Notes: generated from the letters alone by a model not told the origin. A stretch of DNA of 64,000 bases from Verrucomicrobiota bacterium (GCA_030830965.1 JAURLX010000030.1:1-64000); one strand, 5' to 3'. Shown: positions 23,688 to 32,777, numbered from the stretch's first letter. Translations and numbers: made by a program.

Positions 23688-23711
23688 CGACCGGCGAGAA
23701 GGTCGCTTTTT
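23688..23711 (+). terminator. Possible weak terminator after amt1
   Basis: CGACC-GGCGAGAA-GGTCG followed by CTTTTT. The stem is only 5 bp but the T-run is good, and it lies 43 bp after the amt1 stop and before the amt2 promoter. Confidence 0.5.
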
Positions 23712-23747
23712 GCTCAGAAAGCGGGACGAAAGTCCATCCGAGGGCTT

Positions 23748-23763
23748 TGGCACGAGGGGTGCG
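23748..23763 (+). promoter_or_regulatory. Sigma-54 promoter of amt2
   Basis: TGGCACGAGGGGTGCG keeps the full TGGCACG -24 box and GTGC at -12 with correct spacing. The predicted start site is near 23774, 4 nt before the ATG at 23778. Confidence 0.8.
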
Positions 23764-23777
23764 AAGCACGGGATGCC

Positions 23778-25178
23778 ATGAAATCCCTGCTCCGCATGAT
23801 CACCATCCTCGCCCTGACGGCAGCGCCCTGCCTGTCGTGGGCGCAGGCCGCCCCCGCCGCGGCGACGGCGGAAACGCCGCCGGCAGCAGCCGCCCCGGCC
23901 AAGTACAAGGATCTCGCAGCGTTCAAGGAGGCGCCGGGTTACTCGACGTTCACCGTCAACAACACCTGGATGATGCTCGCCGCGGGACTCGTGTTCATCA
24001 TGCACCTCGGGTTCGCCACCTTGGAGACCGGCCTCACCCGATCCAAGAACACGGTCAACATCCTGTTCAAGAACAGCCTGATCCCTTGCATCGGGATCCT
24101 GACCTACGCGGTCGTGGGCTTTAACCTCATGTACCCGGGGGCCGACTATGCCGGCAAATGGTTCGGGTTCTCCGGCTTCGGGGTCTCGGTGACCGACGAC
24201 GTAGCCGCGCTGACCGACGTCTACAACGCCGGTTACACCTACTGGACCGACTTCCTCTTCCAGGCGATGTTCGCCGCCACCGCGGCCACGATCGTGTCGG
24301 GGGCGGTGGCCGAGCGGATCAAGCTCTCCAGCTTTCTCGTCTTCTCCACGGTCTTCGTGGCCGTCTGCTACCCGATCACCGGCATGTGGAAGTGGGGCAA
24401 CGGCTGGCTGAACACGATGGAGACGCCCTTCTACGACTTCGCCGGCTCGACCCTCGTGCACTCGGTGGGCGGATGGGGCGCGCTGGCCGGAGTGCTGCTG
24501 CTCGGGCCGCGCCTCGGGCGCTACCGTCAGGACGGAAGGGTCATTCCGATGCCCGGGCACAGCATGCCCCTCGCCACCATCGGAGTGTTCCTCCTCTGGC
24601 TCGGGTGGTTCGGATTCAACGGCGGCTCGGTGCTCTCCGCCGACCCCGGACTGGTCTCCCTCACGCTCGTGACCACCTCCATCGCCGCCGCCGCGGGAGC
24701 CGTGGGCTCCATGGTCGCCTCCTGGTCGCTGATCAAGAAGCCCGACCTCTCGATGGTGCTCAACGGCATCCTCGCCGGCCTGGTCGGCATCACGGCCGGA
24801 GCCGACCAGATGAACATGAACAGCTCCATCATCATCGGCCTCTCGTCCGGGGTGCTGGTGGTGCTCGCGGTGCTTCTCTTCGACAAGCTCAGGCTCGATG
24901 ATCCGGTCGGCGCCCTGTCGGTGCACCTCGTCTGCGGCATCTGGGGCACCCTCTGCGTGGGGCTCTTCGGAGCCAAGGCGGGGATGGCGCAGGTCGTCAG
25001 CCAGCTCAAGGGCATCGGGGCGATCGGACTCTTCACCTTCGTCTTCGCCTACGTCCTCTTCCTGGTCGTCCGGGCGGTGATGGGCCTGCGCGTGAGCGCC
25101 GAGGAGGAGACGGGCGGCCTCGACCTGGCCGAGCACGGCAACGAGGCCTACCCTGATTTCCTGAAATCGGCCAAATAA
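23778..25178 (+). CDS. amt: Ammonium transporter 2 (divergent subclass)
   Basis: This 466-residue Amt protein starts with a cleavable signal peptide (KSLLRMITILALTAAPCLSWA) and an Ala/Pro linker, then the channel. Pore residues are present: DFAGSTLVHSVGGWGALAG for the first His and GALSVHLVCGIWG for the second. NNTWMMLAAGLVFIMHLGFA and ETGLTRSKNTVNILFKN mark a subclass different from copies 1 and 3, so it is not a recent duplicate of them. The C-terminus GGLDLAEHGNEAYPDF is the regulatory tail. It has its own promoter and terminator. Confidence 0.92.
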   Translation: MKSLLRMITILALTAAPCLSWAQAAPAAATAETPPAAAAPAKYKDLAAFKEAPGYSTFTVNNTWMMLAAGLVFIMHLGFATLETGLTRSKNTVNILFKNSLIPCIGILTYAVVGFNLMYPGADYAGKWFGFSGFGVSVTDDVAALTDVYNAGYTYWTDFLFQAMFAATAATIVSGAVAERIKLSSFLVFSTVFVAVCYPITGMWKWGNGWLNTMETPFYDFAGSTLVHSVGGWGALAGVLLLGPRLGRYRQDGRVIPMPGHSMPLATIGVFLLWLGWFGFNGGSVLSADPGLVSLTLVTTSIAAAAGAVGSMVASWSLIKKPDLSMVLNGILAGLVGITAGADQMNMNSSIIIGLSSGVLVVLAVLLFDKLRLDDPVGALSVHLVCGIWGTLCVGLFGAKAGMAQVVSQLKGIGAIGLFTFVFAYVLFLVVRAVMGLRVSAEEETGGLDLAEHGNEAYPDFLKSAK

Positions 25179-25201
25179 GGCGCCGGAACCGCTCCATGCC
25201 G

Positions 25202-25229
25202 AAGGGCCGTCATGCGACGGCCCTTTTTT
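25202..25229 (+). terminator. Terminator of amt2
   Basis: AAGGGCCGTC-ATGC-GACGGCCCTT followed by T's is a strong Rho-independent terminator 23 bp after the amt2 stop. It shows that amt3 is transcribed separately. Confidence 0.9.
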
Positions 25230-25247
25230 GTCCATCCTGCCCAAACT

Positions 25248-25263
25248 TGGCACGGTAAGTGCA
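25248..25263 (+). promoter_or_regulatory. Sigma-54 promoter of amt3
   Basis: TGGCACGGTAAGTGCA is a near-consensus -24/-12 element. The predicted start site is near 25274, directly adjacent to the ATG at 25275, which also decides that start over the upstream in-frame codons. Confidence 0.85.
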
Positions 25264-25274
25264 TTCATAGTCTC

Positions 25275-26750
25275 ATGATCCTACTCCGACTCCTCTCCCT
25301 GGCCGTGATGATGCTCGCGGCCCCTCTGCTGCCGGCCCAGCAGGGCCCTGAAACCGGTAAGCCGGCCCCGGCCCCCGCCTCGCTCGAGCAACGGGTGGGC
25401 GACCTGGAGGCCTATGTGACCAACGCCGGGCCCCGGGCCGGCGACGACAAGGCGGCCGCGGGGCCGATCGCAGCCGCGCCGGGCCCCGGGCACAACGCCT
25501 TCATCATGGTGTGCACCGCACTGGTGCTCTTCATGACCCTCCCCGGACTGTTCCTCTTCTACGGCGGCCTGGTCAGGTCCAAGAACGTCCTCTCCGTCGT
25601 GGCGCAGTGCTTCGCGCTGGCAGGGCTGGTCTCCATCCTCTGGTGGGCCTTCGGCTACTCGCTGGTGTTCGGCAAGAGCTTCGACGGAACCACGCTCGGC
25701 AGGATCTTCGGCGGCAGCGAGTTCTTCTTCCTGGATGGGGTCGGGGCCGCGCCAAACGGCGACTACGCCTATTGGATCTCCCAGAACGTCTTCGCGATGT
25801 TCCAGCTCATGTTCGCGATCATCACCCCCGCCCTGATCGTAGGGGCCGTCGCCGAACGCATGAAGTTCTCGGCGGTTATGCTCTTCATGACAGGATGGAT
25901 GTTCCTGGTCTACTTCCCGATGGCCCACCACGTCTGGGGGGCGACCGGCGAGATGAACGGCGTCTGGAACGCCAAGGCCTCCATCAAGGCGATCGACTTC
26001 GCGGGGGGCACGGTGGTGCACATGACCTCCGGCTGGTCGGCGCTGCTGCTGTGCATCATCCTCGGGCCGCGCATCGGCTTCGGCAGGCGCGCCATGACCC
26101 CGCACAGCATGGTGCTCTGCGCGGTCGGCACTGGCATGCTTTGGGTGGGCTGGTACGGCTTCAACGCCGGCTCCGCCCTCTCGGCCGACGGCGTCGGCGC
26201 CCAGGCCTTCATGACCACGACCCTGGCCGCCGCGGTGGCCGCCTTCACCTGGGGCGCCCTGGAATGGGTCCTGCGCAGGCACGCCAGCATCCTGGGCCTC
26301 TGCTCCGGCGCCGTGGCCGGCCTCGTGGTGGTGACGCCCGCGGCGGGCTTCGTCACGGCCAGCTCCGCGGTCCTGATCGGCGTGATCGCCGGCATCATCC
26401 CCTTCCTTGCCGTGGTCTACCTGAAGGCCAGGCTCGGGTACGACGACGCCCTGGACACCTTCGGCGTGCACGCCGTCGGGGGCACCATCGGCGCGATCCT
26501 CACCGGGGTCCTAGCCACGGCCGAGGTGAACGGAAACCTGAACACCAACCTCAAGGACATCGTCGGCCGCGCGCTGCTGACCGAGCAGCTCAAGGCGATC
26601 GGCGTCACGCTGATCCTCTCCCTGGTCGCCACCGCAGTCCTCGCCTACTTGGTCAAGGCCCTCGTCGGACTTCGTCCGACGGAGGAAGACGAAGCCAAGG
26701 GCCTCGACATCACGGACCACGGGGAAGAAGGGTACAACTACAACTCCTGA
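25275..26750 (+). CDS. amt: Ammonium transporter 3
   Basis: This 491-residue Amt protein has a signal peptide (ILLRLLSLAVMMLAAPLLPA), a linker of about 55 residues with a short heptad-like stretch (SLEQRVGDLEAYV), and a channel domain closely like amt1 (GGLVRSKNVLSVVAQCFALAG; DFAGGTVVHMTSGWSAL; FGVHAVGGTIGAIL). Twin histidines are intact. The C-terminus EDEAKGLDITDHGEEGYNYN matches amt1. The extra N-terminal coiled-coil-like segment in the periplasm may trimerise. The sigma-54 promoter and terminator make it monocistronic. Confidence 0.92.
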   Translation: MILLRLLSLAVMMLAAPLLPAQQGPETGKPAPAPASLEQRVGDLEAYVTNAGPRAGDDKAAAGPIAAAPGPGHNAFIMVCTALVLFMTLPGLFLFYGGLVRSKNVLSVVAQCFALAGLVSILWWAFGYSLVFGKSFDGTTLGRIFGGSEFFFLDGVGAAPNGDYAYWISQNVFAMFQLMFAIITPALIVGAVAERMKFSAVMLFMTGWMFLVYFPMAHHVWGATGEMNGVWNAKASIKAIDFAGGTVVHMTSGWSALLLCIILGPRIGFGRRAMTPHSMVLCAVGTGMLWVGWYGFNAGSALSADGVGAQAFMTTTLAAAVAAFTWGALEWVLRRHASILGLCSGAVAGLVVVTPAAGFVTASSAVLIGVIAGIIPFLAVVYLKARLGYDDALDTFGVHAVGGTIGAILTGVLATAEVNGNLNTNLKDIVGRALLTEQLKAIGVTLILSLVATAVLAYLVKALVGLRPTEEDEAKGLDITDHGEEGYNYNS

Positions 26751-26771
26751 ACTCCGGACCGCGCGCATCAG

Positions 26772-26807
26772 GGGCCGCCTTCCCGTGGAAGGCGGCCCTT
26801 CTTTATT
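26772..26807 (+). terminator. Terminator of amt3
   Basis: A perfect 12-bp stem GGGCCGCCTTCC / GGAAGGCGGCCC with a CGT loop is followed by TTCTTTATTT, 21 bp after the amt3 stop. Confidence 0.9.
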
Positions 26808-26828
26808 TGCCAATAATGTTGCGATTTT

Positions 26829-27704
26829 ATGATGATTACAGCAGGGTGTACGCATACGAACATGCTGAAGCCCTCCGCCAACCTGAATTCTGATTTCCAA
26901 GGCACGGCCGCCGAGCTGGCCGCCTACGTGGCCCAGGAACTCCATCGACTGGGGTTCTCACCACGCTTCTACCCCAACGAGAGGCTGGTGCGTTACTACG
27001 CCTGGGAGCAGCTGCTGGAAAGACCTGAGCCAAGTCTGGAGGGCGACCGTCGACGCAAGCTCTTCAACGGCAGACAGGCCATGCGGCTGCTGGCGGCCCG
27101 CATCCTCTCCGAAAGAGGGTCTGATCTTGAGTCTATCCGGCGCCGGTTGAAGGCGGCGGCGGTCGAAAAGCGCGGTCTCGATGACCTCATCGATGAGGTG
27201 GCTTCCGTCCAGGCCCTCGAGGGTCGTGATGAAACTGAGCCCCCTCCCCTCGCCGAAATCAACGAGGAACAAGAGTTTTCAGCACGCCGGATGCGATCGG
27301 TGGAGAACTTCTCGGCCATGCACGTGGAGCCTGGGGTCACAGAGTTCAGGCCATTATTCAACAAAGCTTTCCCCCAGCGCGGCTCGCATTCAAGCCCGGG
27401 GTCGAAGCTGCGCAGGATCTCGGAATCATCGAGTCCGGGCCTCGCTTTCCGCAAGATGGTCATGCTGGAATCGACACGCGAAGACATCAGCGAAGAAGCC
27501 CGTAGTCTCTACCGACAACTGCTGGCTTTCCATCCGGCCGACAAAAGCGAGCCCCCCAAGCGCGAACGCTGGAGCAAACTACGTCTGGCACCCTGGTGCG
27601 AGGTGCTCCTCCGTATCGATGAAAAGCAGCGTCCAGACAGGTCTGAAATTGATTCTATCGTCAGTAACTTCCGCAAATCATTGGAAGATAACTATATGCA
27701 ATAA
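26829..27704 (+). CDS. MerR-like DNA-binding regulator
   Basis: This 291-residue protein has a MerR-type winged-helix segment at about residues 40-115: RFYPNERLVRYYAWEQLLERP, LFNGRQAMRLLAARIL and SDLESIRRRLKAAA follow the MerR helix-turn-helix, wing and second-helix pattern. The rest is charged, with no recognised effector domain and no cysteine cluster, so the signal is unknown. The C-terminus (EEARSLYRQLLAFHP, WCEVLLRIDEKQRPD) may mediate dimerisation or partner contact. The VWA protein gene follows after 96 bp and carries a dyad at its start, so this protein is the obvious candidate regulator. The start could also be 26832 or 26862. Its codon use looks less GC-biased than its neighbours. 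Confidence 0.65.
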   Translation: MMITAGCTHTNMLKPSANLNSDFQGTAAELAAYVAQELHRLGFSPRFYPNERLVRYYAWEQLLERPEPSLEGDRRRKLFNGRQAMRLLAARILSERGSDLESIRRRLKAAAVEKRGLDDLIDEVASVQALEGRDETEPPPLAEINEEQEFSARRMRSVENFSAMHVEPGVTEFRPLFNKAFPQRGSHSSPGSKLRRISESSSPGLAFRKMVMLESTREDISEEARSLYRQLLAFHPADKSEPPKRERWSKLRLAPWCEVLLRIDEKQRPDRSEIDSIVSNFRKSLEDNYMQ

Positions 27705-27752
27705 GTGTCAGTTTATGACACTGGTTTCTTCGTGAAAGATGCTGTGGTGATG

Positions 27753-27801
27753 TTGACATAAGTGGGGTGGGTTGGGATGATGACGGTCCTGATCATCCCA
27801 A
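27753..27801 (+). promoter_or_regulatory. Promoter and 30-bp dyad at the VWA gene start
   Basis: A perfect -35 TTGACA (27753-27758), 17 bp and GATGAT (27776-27781) form a sigma-70-type promoter. TTGGGATGAT (27772-27781) and ATCATCCCAA (27792-27801) are perfect 10-bp arms with a 10-bp spacer that cover the -10 box and end on the A of the VWA start codon. It looks like an operator, or an RNA hairpin at the start codon. Confidence 0.6.
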
Positions 27802-29144
27802 TGAGCCATCCCAACATCGAAATCCTGCCCCTGAAAAAGGGGTTCCTGCGCGCCGCGGCCGAACCTGCCTACGCCCTGGTCCGCATCGTCGCTCCCTCCA
27901 AACCGGCCGACCTGAAGGCCGAAGCCCGCCAGCCCATCGACCTGGCGATCGTCATCGACCGCTCCGGCTCGATGAGTGGACGTCCGCTCGAAGCGGCCAT
28001 CGAGGCCTCGGTGCGCATCATCAACGGGCTCCAGTCCGGCGACCGGGTCTCCGTCGTCACGTTCGACAGCTCGGTCGACGTCGTCAGCCCGCTCGCCGGC
28101 GTCGCGGAACGGAGCGAGCTCGTGAGCCGGGTCCGCGCCATCCAGAGCGGGGGATCGACCGCCCTCTTTGACGGCTGGCGCGAAGGGCTCAACCGTCTGC
28201 TGCCCCATGTGGACAAGGGCCGCGTCTCCCGCATCATCCTTCTCAGCGATGGCCAGGCCAACCACGGCCTGACCGACGAAAATGAGATCTTCCAGCATGT
28301 CGCCAAGGCGGCCGCCGAGGGAGTGACGACCTCCACGGTCGGACTGGGGCACGGGTTCAACGAGTCGCTGCTCACGGGCATGGCGCACGCCGGCGAAGGC
28401 GCCGCCAACTACGGCCAGAGCGCCGACGACCTGGACGAAGCCTTCGAGGAGCAGTTCTCCATCCTCTCCAACGCGTTCCTCCGTCAGGTCCGCATCACTG
28501 TCACCGGCGGGACCGAGGTCACCGCAAGGCTGGTCGGGGAGGTCGGCGGGCACGGAATCGACCGCAGCCGCAATCTGGGCACGCTCACGTGGGATTCGTC
28601 GCTCATCGCGGTGCTGGAACTGCGCCCCGGCCATGACGCCAAGGCGGCCGAACTCGCCGCCATCAGCGTCGAAGCGCTCACGAAGGACGGCGAGCGGGTC
28701 GCCTTCGGCCCCGCCATCGTCGCGATCCCCGAAGTCGACCTGGCCGCCCTCGCCGTGCTGCCTGAGTCGCCCGAGGTCCGTGCGGCGGTCAGCGAGGCGC
28801 TGCTCTCCGAACGTATCCAGGCCGCCGAGGCGCTGGTCCGCGAAGGCCGCACGAAGGAGGGCCGCGAGGCGCTGGAGAAGTTGTTGAACGATCCGAAGCT
28901 CTCCGACTACGCCCGTCAGAAGCTCCAGTTCCTGCTCAATCAGCTCGAGGAGGACAGCGTCTTCGCCGCCAAGGAGATGCGCTACGGTCGCAACGCGCTA
29001 CTCCGTAAGCTGCGCGCCGCCTCGACGGAGGATCTGGTCGCCGACTACAGCCCCCAGATCGAGTCCATGAAGGCCCTCTACCTGCGCAAGAAGCTGGCCG
29101 ACGGACAGGCCACGCGTCGCCCCCGCGGCCCGGGCGAGGCCTGA
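27801..29144 (+). CDS. VWA domain protein
   Basis: This 447-residue protein has a von Willebrand A domain with an intact metal site: D53-R-S55-G-S57 (VIDRSGSMSG), a Thr in GGSTALFDG and Asp in LLSDGQANHG. A beta-rich middle (QVRITVTGGTEVTARLVGEV) and a helical C-terminus (ERIQAAEALVREGRTKEGREALEKLL) follow. There is no signal peptide, so it is probably cytoplasmic. VWA proteins of this layout act as scaffolds in metal-dependent complexes, but the partner is unknown. The ATG at 27801 follows the promoter; ATGs at 27780 and farther upstream fall within or before it. Confidence 0.8.
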   Translation: MSHPNIEILPLKKGFLRAAAEPAYALVRIVAPSKPADLKAEARQPIDLAIVIDRSGSMSGRPLEAAIEASVRIINGLQSGDRVSVVTFDSSVDVVSPLAGVAERSELVSRVRAIQSGGSTALFDGWREGLNRLLPHVDKGRVSRIILLSDGQANHGLTDENEIFQHVAKAAAEGVTTSTVGLGHGFNESLLTGMAHAGEGAANYGQSADDLDEAFEEQFSILSNAFLRQVRITVTGGTEVTARLVGEVGGHGIDRSRNLGTLTWDSSLIAVLELRPGHDAKAAELAAISVEALTKDGERVAFGPAIVAIPEVDLAALAVLPESPEVRAAVSEALLSERIQAAEALVREGRTKEGREALEKLLNDPKLSDYARQKLQFLLNQLEEDSVFAAKEMRYGRNALLRKLRAASTEDLVADYSPQIESMKALYLRKKLADGQATRRPRGPGEA

Positions 29145-29170
29145 GGGGACCAGAGCGACTCGACCCTACA

Positions 29171-29201
29171 GCCCGGCGGACCTTGCACCGCCGGGCTTTT
29201 T
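29171..29201 (+). terminator. Terminator of the VWA gene
   Basis: GCCCGGCGG-ACCTTGCA-CCGCCGGGC followed by TTTTT, 26 bp after the VWA stop codon. Confidence 0.9.
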
Positions 29202-29243
29202 GTTGCCCGGGCAGGAGGGCGGCGGCAAGATGCACCGTCCCTT

Positions 29244-32200
29244 ATGCGCAGGCTTGTCCGAATCACCCTCTGGTCCTCGCTCGCCCTGGCGCTGCTGGTC
29301 GGCGCAGGCCTGCTTTGGGCGGAGTCCGAACTGAGGGCCGAAGCCCTTGCACGGCGCCTCCCAGGCCTGCTCGCGGACGCCGGCATCAAGGGTTCGGTGG
29401 CTCGGGCGGAGGGCTCGATCGACGGCAGTTTCACCGCCGAGAACGTGGACCTGACACTCGCCGACGGCACCCGGATCAAGGCCGCCGCGGTCAAGGGGGA
29501 TGTCGGTCTGCTCCGCACCATTCTGGGCACCTATTTCCTCGAGTCGCTTGATGTGAAAGGCCTCGAGGTCGACCTCGGCGGACGAGAGCCGGCGAAAGAC
29601 AAGCCGGTGGCGACTGTCGCGGGAGACGGCACATCGCTCCCCGCCTTCATCCTGGGCCCTTACTCCGTCACCGGGAAGGTTTCTCTGGCCGACGGGACCG
29701 TGGTCCGTTTCGGCACCCGGGGCGAATCGCTCGACACTTCCGGTGATTTTGAACTCCGGGCAGGACTCGCCTGGCCGGGCGTCACGCTCGCCTCAGGGAG
29801 GACGGAGCCGCGCGGGGAACTGGTGCTCGACGGCGCGTTCGCACGCACGCTCGGCGGCCACGGCACCTCGCCCGCCGAACTCGCCCGCGACATCGCGCGG
29901 CTCAGCCTGAATGTGCGCGCCAAAGACGCTGGACCCACCGCCGCGGGCTCGATGGAGCTCAATGTGGAGGCCCGGCCCGCCAAGGACGGACTCTCGCTCT
30001 CGGGCTCGATCAAGGACTCCGCCGTCAGGGATGCAGCCCGTCTCTCCGGCAGGCTCTCCGAGGACGGACGTCTCAGCATCGCGGCCGAACTCGACGTGGA
30101 TCCGTCCAAGTTCGGCATCCTCAGCGACAATCTTCCCGGCTGCAGGGTCAATGGATCCGTCCGGGCGGTGCAGGGCGCGACGGGCTGGTCGGCGGAGGCC
30201 GACGTGCGGGCCTCCTGGGCCGACCTGTCCAAGCTGTCCCCGCTCCTGGCGCGCGGCTCCCGCTCGGACTGGACGATACGGGCCAAGGCCGAGGCCGACG
30301 GCGCAGGGCTGAAGGTCGAGAAGCTCGAGCTTCGGGGCCACGGCATCGCGGTCACCTCGCCCGCGGTGCTGCGCTGGAAGTCCGGCCCCCTGCCGGAAGA
30401 CTCTTCCGGCGCCGCCCTCACGCTCTCCGCCGACAAAGCCGACCTGACGGCGCTGAATCCTTTTCTCGCGCCCTTCGGCGTGATCATCACCGCAGGCCGC
30501 TGGAGCGGCGACGCCTCGGTCTCCTTCCTGAAGGGACGTCCGGAAGTCACCGGCGGTCGCACCCATGTGCTCGCCGATCTCGCCGTCACGGTCGACGGCG
30601 AGCCCGTGTTCAAGGAGCTGAACGCCAGCTTCCCGCTCATCTCCAAGGACGGCACCATCACGCTCTCCTCGTTCGAAGCCGGCCTCGCGGGGGGACGGAT
30701 CGCCGGCGGCACCGTCTCATTCACGCCGGGCGAGGCCGGCTCATGGAAGGCGTCGGCCGACATGGACGTCGATCTCGCCGCGCTCACGACGATGCCCGGC
30801 TGGGAGAAGTTTCCGGCGGACAAGCTGAAGGGCCTGCGGGCCGCGGTGAAGGCCGAGGCCGCGAAGTCGGCCGGCGGACCGCCCACCGTCAACTCGGCGC
30901 AGGCCGGCATCACCAGGCAAGGCGCCGCGCTCCTCTCCGTTAGCCTCCGCCAGCCATACCCCTTCGGCGGACCCAAGCCCACCGGTACGCTGCTCGACGT
31001 CTCCGCCAACGCCCTGCCCCTCGAATCCCTGTCCGCGCTGCTCCCGGGACTCGGGCTCGCGGGGGAGATGCGCAAGGCGGAGCTCGCCGTCGGTTACCGT
31101 AGCGAGGGCCTCTTCATCCGCACCGAGGGCGCTCCGGTCACGCTCGCCGATGCGTCCGTCAGCTGGAAGGGCAAGCCTTGGGCCCGGCGGTGCGACTTCA
31201 CGGCCGGCCTCGAGATCCTGCTGAGCGAGAAAGCCACCACCATCGGGCTCAACAAGGCGGTGCTACGCAGCCGCGGAAGGACGCTCGCCGCCGGCGACAT
31301 CACGATCGGACTCGGCGCTGCTCCGACAACGCTCGAGCTCGCCGGCGACCTCGGCGGGCTGGGCGATCAGCCCTTCGCCGACGTCCTCTCGGTCGTGACC
31401 GCCGGCAGTTTCAAGGCCAAGGCCAAACTGGTGAACGACGGCGTCATGATGGCCGCGGCGGAGGTGGCCGACGTGGTGCTTCGGGAAAGCCCGGTCAGGG
31501 TGTCCTCCGGCTCGTTCCAGGCGCGCTACACGCCCTCGGCAGAGGGCTTCGACGCCGAAGGCGGCTTCCGGCTGGTCGCGCTCGGACGCAGCGAGGGCAA
31601 ATTCACCCTGCGCCGCCGCGACACCGGGCAGGCGACGGACTGGCAGGCGACGGTCGACGTGCCGTCCGTGATCGTGGACGATTTTCTCGCGCTCCTGCCC
31701 AAGTCGCAGGAACCGGCCGAAGCCGAGACGACCCCGCCGAAACCGGACCGGGAGCCTTTCTGGTCCGGGCACACGGGCTCCGTCCGGATCACGGTGGGCA
31801 AGGTGGACGCGCTGGGCATCCGGGCTGAAACGATCGAAGGAATGGTGGTCGCCAACGGGTCCTCGGTCAGCCTTCCGCGCCTGACCGGCCGGCTCGCGGG
31901 CGGCGCCTTCTCCGGCAAGGCCGCCCTGCTCTTCCAGCCGCGCACCTCGGGCGGCCCCTACGTCCTCGGCGGCGAAATCAAAGCCGCCGAGCTTGACCTG
32001 GCGGCCATCGGCGCCGCCTTCCCTGCGACCAAGAACTGCATCGAGGGCAAGGGTGACCTGAACGCCAAAGTCACGGCGGTCGCTGGCACCGCCGGCGAAC
32101 TCGCCGGACGGGCGGTGGTCGAGGCGTCGGCCACCTCGAAAGGCGGGCGCCTGCGCGCATTCGGCGACGGGAGCGGCAAGACCGCGGGAATCGTCAACGG

Positions 32201-32777
32201 AGCCGGGGAAGTCACCGAGGTGCTGGGCGCGCTCGCCATCCTCGGGGGCGCCCTCGGCAAGAGCGAGAAAGCCACGAAGATCGGCGCGGCGCTGTCGGCG
32301 GCGGCCAAGCTGCAGAAGGCGGTCTCCGACTTCCGTTACGACCAGGTGGAGATCAAGGCCGAGCGCCTTGCGAGCGGCACGCTCAAGCTGACGCGCCTGC
32401 AGGCCAGGAACGGGGAGCTGGACCTGACGGCCAACGGCGCGATCAGCATGAACCCGATGCTCGCCTTCTCCGACCGTCCGCTGCTCATCGACGCCCAGCT
32501 CAGGGGACGCGGAGAGTTCGCCGATTATTTCCAGATTCTCGGATTCGCCGAGGCCGTGCCGTCGCCGGACGGACTCACGCTTGGTCCCGGGGTGAAGGTG
32601 AGCGGCTCGCTGAACGACATCCGTAACGACCTTTCCGAGCGGATCCAGTCGGCAATCAACAAGCGTCGGTCCGAACCCCAGACGCAGCCCGCCCCGACGC
32701 AGCCGCCGGGAAACAACGCCGCGCCCGGCAAGCGGCCCAACCCCCTCAACGACCTGCTACGGGAGTTGGGACGATGA
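29244..32777 (+). CDS. AsmA/TamB-like envelope protein
   Basis: This 1177-residue protein has an N-terminal membrane anchor (LVRITLWSSLALALLVGAGLLW) and a very long periplasmic part made of repeating beta segments separated by Gly/Ala/Lys-rich turns (for example DGRLSIAAELDVDPSKFG, TLKLTRLQARNGELDLTANG). This fits the AsmA-like family, whose members form hydrophobic grooves that bridge the inner and outer membranes for lipid transport. The C-terminus ends in a Gln/Pro-rich segment and LLRELGR. Its last 4 bp overlap the start of an ABC permease (ATGA). Confidence 0.8.
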   Translation: MRRLVRITLWSSLALALLVGAGLLWAESELRAEALARRLPGLLADAGIKGSVARAEGSIDGSFTAENVDLTLADGTRIKAAAVKGDVGLLRTILGTYFLESLDVKGLEVDLGGREPAKDKPVATVAGDGTSLPAFILGPYSVTGKVSLADGTVVRFGTRGESLDTSGDFELRAGLAWPGVTLASGRTEPRGELVLDGAFARTLGGHGTSPAELARDIARLSLNVRAKDAGPTAAGSMELNVEARPAKDGLSLSGSIKDSAVRDAARLSGRLSEDGRLSIAAELDVDPSKFGILSDNLPGCRVNGSVRAVQGATGWSAEADVRASWADLSKLSPLLARGSRSDWTIRAKAEADGAGLKVEKLELRGHGIAVTSPAVLRWKSGPLPEDSSGAALTLSADKADLTALNPFLAPFGVIITAGRWSGDASVSFLKGRPEVTGGRTHVLADLAVTVDGEPVFKELNASFPLISKDGTITLSSFEAGLAGGRIAGGTVSFTPGEAGSWKASADMDVDLAALTTMPGWEKFPADKLKGLRAAVKAEAAKSAGGPPTVNSAQAGITRQGAALLSVSLRQPYPFGGPKPTGTLLDVSANALPLESLSALLPGLGLAGEMRKAELAVGYRSEGLFIRTEGAPVTLADASVSWKGKPWARRCDFTAGLEILLSEKATTIGLNKAVLRSRGRTLAAGDITIGLGAAPTTLELAGDLGGLGDQPFADVLSVVTAGSFKAKAKLVNDGVMMAAAEVADVVLRESPVRVSSGSFQARYTPSAEGFDAEGGFRLVALGRSEGKFTLRRRDTGQATDWQATVDVPSVIVDDFLALLPKSQEPAEAETTPPKPDREPFWSGHTGSVRITVGKVDALGIRAETIEGMVVANGSSVSLPRLTGRLAGGAFSGKAALLFQPRTSGGPYVLGGEIKAAELDLAAIGAAFPATKNCIEGKGDLNAKVTAVAGTAGELAGRAVVEASATSKGGRLRAFGDGSGKTAGIVNGAGEVTEVLGALAILGGALGKSEKATKIGAALSAAAKLQKAVSDFRYDQVEIKAERLASGTLKLTRLQARNGELDLTANGAISMNPMLAFSDRPLLIDAQLRGRGEFADYFQILGFAEAVPSPDGLTLGPGVKVSGSLNDIRNDLSERIQSAINKRRSEPQTQPAPTQPPGNNAAPGKRPNPLNDLLRELGR

